DNA from: Spirogloea muscicola
Taxonomy: Eukaryota; Streptophyta; Zygnematophyceae; Spirogloeales; Spirogloeaceae
Direction: 5' to 3'
NCBI GenBank assembly: GCA_009602725.1
Contig: WELB01000187.1
Location: 135,407-188,358 of the forward strand
DNA: 52,952 bases
The notes below the pieces were generated by a model, which did not search any database, was not told the DNA's origin, and saw nothing but the letters and a program-made list of their open reading frames with translations. Numbering within the stretch: position 1 is the stretch's first letter; each line of letters opens with the position of its first letter. The translations under genes and the position numbers were made by a program. This document shows positions 45,930-52,952 of the stretch, one piece after another.

Positions 45930-46480
45930 TTCACAAGAGGCGGCTCTGGAGAGAAATGGCTCTCCCAAGAGCGGCTCTGAAGGCCAGCTAGGTGCATTCA
46001 GACGGTGTTCGCATGGCGGAATTTTCGTGTATTTGAAACAAACGAAGGCCAAATGGCCAAGCACATCTAAGACCTACATAACCTACAGCAGAATGACCCG
46101 CTCAGTAACCGCGGGTCAAAACATAAAGGTCGCTAATCGAGCCCTTTCTTCTAGTATGTTGTCGTGATTGGTAGAGTAGAGGAGTCCTTCCTCGGCATCT
46201 CATTCTTCGGCTTTGGACATTGTCCATTCTTTTTGGGCTGGCTTTGCCAGCCCCTCTTTCTCTATGGGCGAGCCTTCTTCTTTCTTCTAATTCGATGCCT
46301 GAAAACTAGATGTCAGATAAGAAGCCCTTCTGCCACCAACTAGAGCACGCCCAGCTTTCTGTGGGCGAGCCTTCTTCTGGTGCAAGGCATTAGCCTGGGA
46401 AAGATGTGTTCGCATGGCGGAAGACGCTTCCAGTAGATGGGCGATGGCTGTGATTGGCCAACCCAGAGGAAACGAGCATG
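45930..46480. mobile_element. LINE-B tail and LINE-C-type tails
   Basis: A tail stem lies at 45940-45990 (GGCTCTGAAGGCCAGC). At 46024-46138 a minus-strand LINE-B 3' end holds the stop region (ACCGCGGGTCAAAACATA) and the tail with GGCCAAATGGCC, ending at AATTTTCGTG. At 46215-46275 a plus-strand LINE-C tail has GGGCTGGCTTTGCCAGCCCC and TATGGGCGAGCC. Another GTGGGCGAGCC scrap is at 46360. Confidence 0.55.
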
Positions 46481-46747
46481 AGAATGCTGTTCATAAGTAT
46501 ATTAAGCGGAGCCACTGGCTAGGCCAGACAGGGCGCCAAACGGCTCGGGCTAACGGCGGGCGGGCTAACGGCGGCCGTCGGCGGGAAGCCGCCGTTGCCG
46601 GGCCTTCTCCGGGACGCCGTCAGCCCGCGGCCCTCGGCCAACAAATCTCCTGATGCATGTATTCAAGTAGGGGGGGGTGGTGGGCTGGGTAGGTACTGAG
46701 TATCGGCAGATTCTCGGAGGAGCGGGCCTGGCTTCCCCGCCCCCCGT

Positions 46748-46757
46748 TGCGGCGGCT

Positions 46758-46794
<37 letters not shown>

Positions 46795-46795
46795 G
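46748..46795 (+). repeat. GCG triplet microsatellite
   Basis: About sixteen GCG/GCT triplets in the 5' region of the RF3 gene, some 125 bases before its ATG. It lies outside the coding part chosen here. Confidence 0.75.
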
Positions 46796-46918
46796 GGAAG
46801 CCCGCGCCGCGAGCGTCCCAAACCTCCAACCCTACAAAAGATGAAGCCCTAGATCCTAAGAGAACGCACGTCAAGGCCAGACGGCCGCGGCTAGCGAGGC
46901 CGAGCTCCGGCGGCGGCC

Positions 46919-49900
46919 ATGGCGGCGGCGCTGTCGTGCGAGGTCCCCGGCGTCGGCGCGGCCATTGGACGCCGCCGGCTGGCGGCGATCGCAGCCCCTG
47001 GCGCGCCGCCGGCCGTAGCTCTGGCGGCCAGAGCCCCGGGGATGCCCGACGGGCTGGCCTGCCAGAGCCAATGGCGGCTCCTCCGTGGCACTGAGCGCCC
47101 GGCTCGAAAGCTCGCCGGCGTCTCAAACGCCACGACCGCCGCGCCGTCCCCAGCCGCCGCGGACGTGGCCGAGGAGGAGGAGGCAGTCGGAGTCGACGAC
47201 AGAGGGCTGCGGCTCGGCGGCCTGAATGGTGCCGACTCGGCCATGGACTCGAGCCATGCCAATGGCGCGTGTAATGGCGCTTTCAGCAGCGCCGCTCTGA
47301 GCGGCGATCTGGCTGTGCTCGAGAGGCTACCGGATGGCGGCCTCGCGGACTCTGTGGATGAGGCCAGCGGCAGCCATGACGCCGGGGACAGTGTGACTCA
47401 GAGCGACTCGGGCAGCGAGGGCGTCTCGGCGGCCGACATCCGACTAGAGGTCCAGCGGCGGCGGAACTTTGCCATCATCTCGCACCCCGATGCTGGCAAG
47501 ACGACGCTGGTGAGCAGCGTGGCCTAGCTCCGCGGCTGCAGCTCGCTTTCGGGGGACTTCGCTAACTTGCACTGCTTACACGGTGTGCTTACTGTTGTTA
47601 GCACTCTCGGTGACTCTATGGCCTTCAATTGCTGACTAGAGCACATCAAGCAACTTGATGCTCCGCTAATGGCCGTTCTCAGTAACATCCAGAATCAAGT
47701 TCCGTGCTGGTTCATCAATTCTTCCAGTGCTTGCAATTCTGTACCGCATTTTGTAGCCAGTAGAGGTCCTGAGGCCAGTAGAAGAGGGCTGATTTAAGTT
47801 GCATCTGCAGCTACAGCGGGGACCAGTGGCTGTTGTTCGGGCCCTCCACAATCACAGGCCGCCATTCTCATTGTGTCCCTCTGTTACAGATTTCCATTTG
47901 CATTGCATCTGTCTCTGCAGACTGAGAAGCTGCTCCTGTACGGAGGAGCTATTCACGAGGCGGGCACGGTCAAGGCACGCCGAGCAGCTCGCCATGCTAC
48001 GTCCGACTGGATGGAGCTGGAAAAGCAGAGAGGTGCGCCTTGCTGTTTCAACAGGATTTTACTGTTAAGTGTTTTCCTGCTCATGGGCGTGTGGCCAACA
48101 GCACCATATGTGGTAACTTTGTCGTCATGGTTTAGGCATCTCCATCACGTCCACTGCTATGGTCTTTGAGACGAAAGGCAAGCAGATTACGCTGCTTGAT
48201 ACGCCAGGCCATCAGGTACGGACATCCTATTCCCTTTGCTAGTACCCTCTGCTGAAAAGATTCGATCTAGGACATGGTGAGGACAATCGTGTGACAATCT
48301 GATGACCTGCAAATCAGAGGCTAGGCCTAAGCCCTTATCGTGTCAAGAAGCTCACGCGATGACGAGTCGGCTAAATACTGTTCCGAAATGGTCCTGCCTG
48401 GCTCATTGCGCAGGACTTTGGCGAAGACACATACAGGTGTGTCCTAATATTCAGGACGTTGTTCCTCTGGGGCATTGTCGGTACACGTATCAAGTGACAT
48501 TTCCTTTCCACTCTGCAATCATGGTGCTTGCAGTGGATTGTCACCAACCTCCTGACAGACTTGTTATGGTTGATTGCAGGACATTAGCTGCTGCAGACAA
48601 TGCTGTCATGCTGGTGGATGCTGGAAAGGGGCTGGAGCCCCAGACAAGGAAGCTCTTCGAGGTAGGGGTTGCTCTGTCCTAGTCATAAGCCACTTTACCT
48701 TCAAGTGGTTGTTTGATGAACTGCTCACAAACTGGATCGTTATCTTGCTTGAGCACACGCACTGCTGCCTTTGCGAGATTGCTGCCTCAGTTGAGCACAG
48801 TGTGGCCACACTTGGCAGGTGTGCAGGATGAGACAACTGCCCATCTTCACGTTCATGAACAAGATGGACAGGCCTGCATTGGAGCCGCTTGAGCTGGTGG
48901 ACCAGATAGAGAAAGAGTTTGGGCTTGCCACTTACGCCGTCAACTGGCCCATCGGGTCTGGTGACAGGTACTAAAGTCATCAACCTGCACAAAGGCACGC
49001 TTTGTGTCCCTGCTTCGAGTCACGAGATGGTTACAGACAAGTTTATGCAATTCAAGTTGGTCTGGCTCTGCTATGAGCATATGGCATGCGTATCACTGAT
49101 AGCGGTCCCGTGTTTGTTGTACCATCTGAAAAGAGCAGGAAGACCTGATCACCTTTTGTATCTCCCAGATTTATGGGTTTGTATCATCGCCCAACGCGAG
49201 ATGTACACCTGTATGCGCGAAATGCAAGACATGGGTCACGCGAAGCCACAGCCCAGGTCATCTCCTGGGGAGATCCCTCGCTCCAGGAGTTGATTCCGGA
49301 AGACTTGTTCTCTCAGCTTAAGGTCAGTGAAACACGTGCCCCTAGTACACCAACTTGATTTGCCATCAGTGGTTGTGCACATGCAACAGTCAGAGAGGTT
49401 GCAATCCATCGAGCAGAGTGCGGTCATCAGTTGGGGCTGACCGTTCTGTACTGCACTGACGAGCAGGAGGAGGTAGAGATGCTGGAGGAGCTAACGCCCC
49501 CTCTGGATCTGGAGAGCGTTTACTCTGGGCACACCTCACTGATTTTCTTCGGAAGTGCCTTCAACAACTTTGGGGTGAGGACTGTCCCTGGCCTTGTGAT
49601 GAGCTTACAGCTCATACATGTCGCATCTGGCCTTGATCATTCACATGCGTACTTTGGCTGTTATTAACGTTGCGAGTCCTGAAGCATGAACAAAATGCCA
49701 CAAGCGCGGTGCTCCAGAGACGTCAAGATGCACTGAGCTTATATTGCCTTCAGCTGAAGACTGCTTGCTGCTCTGCAAGTGAGTGATTGGGCAGTGACTG
49801 CTGTGTTCTAGGTAGAGCTGTTCTTGGAGAGCTTCTTAGAATACTCGATTGCACCTGGTGCCCACATTAGCGACCTTGGAGAAGTGGATCCAACTTACCC

Positions 49901-51948
49901 GCATTTCACAGGCTTTGTCTTTAAGGTCTGCAATCCCTGAGCTCCCTCTTTGCATTCTACTAGAGAGTGCTTGCCTGCTCTTCAGCTGCCCCTCATTGTA
50001 TTTACTCTGTCATGTGGTCGTGGTGCACTATGAAGAAGTTCTCAGACTGCTGCTTCACTTTTTGAGCAATATTGGAGGAAAGCAGATGGGTCAGAGTGGT
50101 TGGCAAGCCAGCACATTGACCTTCTAGCAAGCTCACAATTCGACCTTGAGATGGTTGCTGTGCCAGCTACAAGCAAACATGGACCCGAAGCACCGGGACA
50201 AGGTGGCCTTTGTCAGAGTCTGCTCTGGTAGGACAAGCTTTCCTCAGTACCTGCCCTGTTTCTGAATGATGCCGAACTGCTGATATCTTTGCGTATCGTG
50301 CACAGAACCTTCACTTATCGCTGGGAGGGATGCTTCATTTACCATCACTGACAGTGGCACAACTCCCACTTCCACTCCCCTTTGCAGGCCAATTTGAGAA
50401 GGGTATGAAGATTCAGCTGGCAAGAAATGGGAAATCATTGGCCCTCACACGGCCGCAGAAGTTGTTTGCCCAGGACCGCTCTGTGTTGGAGACTGGATAT
50501 GCTGGTGATGGTGAGGGCTTGTTACAGTCAGCCTCTGGTTTCCTTCGTGCCTACCCTAGGAAGCTTACATGATTCAGTGAAGAGCTTGTCACTTACACTG
50601 TAGCCTGGACCTACTAAATTGTCTCCAGTCTTTTCCAGCCTTTGACACATTGCTGCCTGACTTAACTTTTGTACCATCCATGCTGCAGTAATTGGACTTA
50701 ACAATCCCAATGCCTTCTGCATTGGGGATACACTGTATGTTGGCCCCAAGAGGACCTTCCCTGGCATCCCATCGTTTTCCCCGGAGCTCTTCTGCTACCT
50801 GAGGAACCCCAACCCCTCCAAGTACAAGCAGTTCCAGAAGGGGATCAGCGAGCTCCTTGGAGAAGGAGCTGTGCAGGTTGCGCCTTGATTCTTTGAGTAG
50901 AAATAGTTGCGGTGTCACCCACATCACTGAGTGGTATCATGGTGACGACACAGGAGTTGCCAGGATGCTCTCAGTCGTAAAAATCATCATCAAGGTCCAA
51001 CATTGCTAACTGGTCCTGTTAGTGCAGGTCTTATACTCCTGCGATCCTGGAAGGCAGGACCCAATCCTGGCTGCTGTTGGCCAACTGCAATTTGAGGTCC
51101 AGCCATTTTCTTCTCTCTTGGACCTGTTGTTGTCAGACTACTCGACAAGATCCTCAGCAAGGGCCTACTTTCATGATTGTTGGCAAGTGAAGCATGATTT
51201 GAGAGCACTAGATCTGGTGCAGATAAGGGCGGCCTGCTTAGGAGAGCTGGAAATTTTCCACAGTTTCTGTGATTTATCGTTTCAGTCTTCTGCTCTCAGC
51301 AAGCCGACTGTGCAAGTCTTCATTTGTGCTTGACATGGACATGGAGTTGTTGAAGCGTGCAGGTTGTGCAGTACAGGCTTCAGGCAGAGTACGGTGTGGA
51401 GTCGACGCTGGAGCCATTGGGCTACAGTGTGGCCCGGTGGGTAGCTGGTGGCTGGCCGGCACTGGAGAAAGCCGGCAGACTGTTCAATTGCGCCTCCGTC
51501 AAGGATCAGGTGCCGCATGCAACTTACTTGCATCAGGTTGACTTGGAGCTTATGACAGATTCTTAACAATGATGGGCTGGTCAAGGTCTCATGCCAGGCC
51601 CAGCTTCTCTTTCATCATAGCAGTATCTTAGTGTTAGTATAGATAGTGAACACCGCAATTGGACGTGTGGCGCAGTGGGATCGACCCGTCCTGCTCTTCA
51701 GGAACGACTGGAATGTCGGCCAGCTTCAGGTGGGCACTGCTACCCCCTTGGCCCTCCGCTGTCAACCAGGGCGAGCTCTGTACCAACTAACATCATGCCA
51801 GGCAGCTTTGCTGAGATACACCAAAGTTGCAAAGATTTAGCTCCGCTTGACTGGGCTCTCCACTTTCCACCTGCAGAGCGACCACCCTGAGATTGGGGAG
51901 CTACTTCCATATGCCCTTCCGCCAACAGTCACCGCAAACAAGAGATGA
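46919..51948 (+). CDS. prfC: Peptide chain release factor 3 (PrfC type), probably plastid
   Basis: Translational GTPase that recycles release factors 1/2 from the ribosome. Sixteen exons join in phase, from 46919-47509 to 51877-51948 (TGA). About 180 N-terminal residues precede the G domain: Ala/Arg-rich at first, then acidic, fitting a transit peptide plus linker. G1 is [17 protein letters not shown], switch [13 protein letters not shown]3 [17 protein letters not shown]4 FMNKMDRP. Then RF3-specific [39 protein letters not shown]-like [69 protein letters not shown] and YGVE, as in bacterial PrfC. One exon (48414-48436) is only 23 bases and carries DFGEDTYR. Plastid rather than mitochondrial placement is inferred. 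Confidence 0.92.
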
Positions 51949-52360
51949 TGACATGGTCCTTGTCAATTCCTCAGCAAGGAGACGCTAATGTCCCACCTCA
52001 GGATCTCTTGAGTGCTGCAGATACTGCTGGTATCGACATCACACAAGCTCTCAATTTATAATCACAATAGATCACTCTTTGGTGTACCGTGTAGTCATGC
52101 CGTGGCTGCTCTGCCCACAATGCTGGGCGGGCACCTAAAAATGAGCTCCGAGCTCAGATAGGGTCATCTAGAGTCTACAACTTGACGCAGGCAATGGATA
52201 GAACACGCTAACACTCTTGGGCTGAGCTTTCATGTGCAAGTTATGGAGAAAATGGTGTGGCAGGATCACTATATGTGTAGTCACCTGACCTCTGAGTGCA
52301 GGAAGTTGCCCCATCCTATGCCCTTTCTTGGCGCCATTGCCGACGCTGGTTGCCAGGCAT
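51949..52360. other. Convergent 3' intergenic region
   Basis: Short spacer between the RF3 stop and the carrier stop. No repeat, RNA gene or further coding sequence recognised. Confidence 0.4.
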
Positions 52361-52874
52361 CTAGAACCCGGGCCGTTGTGGCGGTGGCGACGGAGTGATT
52401 GAGAGCGCGCGCAGCGTCATCTCGTAGGCCGTGAAGATGGCGCCGTTGACAAGGTAGGCGCGCACCATGGTTGTACCGAGGCCTCGGAAGAGGACCGCAA
52501 CGCCCTCCTCGGCGACGCTGGTCCGCAGGCAGTGCCAGATGCCCTTGAAGCGGCGGCCGCCGTTCGCGCCCTGCGCCTGGAGCCGCGACTTGGCGACGTC
52601 GAGCGGGTAGCAGGCCACCCAGGAGAGCGCGCCGGCGAGGCCGCCGGCGGTGAGCATGGTGAGCATGCCCTCGTTGCCGGCGGCGCGGCAGCCCGGGTGC
52701 AGCACCTCACGCGCCGCCTCGTACGTCGCAAAGTACACGGCGTGGCTGGGCGCGTCGCGCAGCACCGTCACGGGGAGGCCGCGGTACAGGCCGCGCAGGC
52801 CCTCGCGCCGCAGGATGTCGGCGGCGACGCTGAGCGGCCCCAGGCTCCGCGCGGCCTGCGCCGCCGCCGCTGCT

Positions 52875-52876
<2 letters not shown>
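52361..52876 (-). CDS. BAC2-like mitochondrial basic amino acid carrier, 3' part
   Basis: C-terminal half of a mitochondrial carrier (SLC25) of the inner membrane. Readable protein on minus: DILRREGLRGLYRGLPVTVL, RDAPSHAVYFATYEAAREVL, HPGCR, then GGLAGALSWVACYPLDVAKS with the carrier signature P-x-D-x-x-[KR], FKGIWHCLRTSVAEEGVAVL and FRGLGTTMVRAYLVNGAIF, ending RPGF-stop (52363-52361). RDAPSHAVYF, LHPGCR, SWVACYPLDV and VNGAIF match plant BAC2 (arginine/ornithine transport) better than other carriers I know. The frame is open up to 52876, where it meets a poly-T run, so the N-terminal half is missing from the window. Confidence 0.85.

Positions 52877-52952
<76 letters not shown>
52877..52952. 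repeat. 76-base poly-T at window end, inside a coding frame
   Basis: Uninterrupted T from 52877 to the last base. It abuts the open BAC2-like frame, where homologues continue with normal carrier sequence, so an assembly or sequencing artefact at a contig end is the simplest reading. Confidence 0.8.

Overview
This is a nuclear window from a photosynthetic eukaryote, most likely a chlorophyte green alga. The genes are split into many small exons by short GT-AG introns, and the proteins look most like land-plant and algal homologues: tocopherol cyclase, an AIP2-type RING ligase, a MUR4-type UDP-arabinose 4-epimerase, a ZIP4 meiosis protein, a release-factor-3 GTPase and a BAC2-type carrier. Single-copy exons are moderately GC-rich, first exons and 5' regions are very GC-rich, and three isolated N bases fall in them. 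The class (Trebouxiophyceae-like) is a guess.

Layout, left to right: a nest of retrotransposon 3' ends (1-1030); VPS25 (1373-3018, minus); another nest (3300-4320); a triple-CUE/DUF1771/SMR protein (4780-8391, minus) head-to-head with tocopherol cyclase VTE1 (8535-11459, plus); repeats (12030-12600); a TKL-type protein kinase (12799-15996, plus); the GPI ethanolamine-phosphate transferase PIG-O (about 17217-24360, plus); repeats; ZIP4/SPO22 (25918-29995, plus); a repeat island of about 9.5 kb (30000-39480) without a recognisable host gene; UDP-arabinose 4-epimerase (39486-42115, plus), convergent with an AIP2-like E3 ligase (43514-45636, minus) whose first intron holds a tRNA-like sequence; repeats; an organelle-type RF3 (46919-51948, plus), convergent with the 3' part of a BAC2-like mitochondrial carrier (52361-52876, minus) that runs into a 76-base poly-T at the window end. 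The host genes are housekeeping functions from different pathways with no sign of a functional cluster.

The most unusual content is the repeat fraction. I read it as 3' ends of at least four related non-LTR (LINE) retrotransposon families, called here LINE-A, -B, -C and -D. Their coding parts share a C-terminal pattern (arginine/leucine-rich helix, then RAGRALA, then LSDL..LTRGY-stop). Each family has its own 3' tail, and tails recur alone with a fixed 3' boundary and a variable 5' boundary. The LINE-C tail contains a GGGCTGGC/CAGCCC stem-loop repeated dozens of times. Several copies sit inside other copies, and three have recognisable or probable target-site duplications. Two pairs of copies are identical or nearly so, which points to recent activity. 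No reverse-transcriptase core was recognised in the window, so the active element lies elsewhere.
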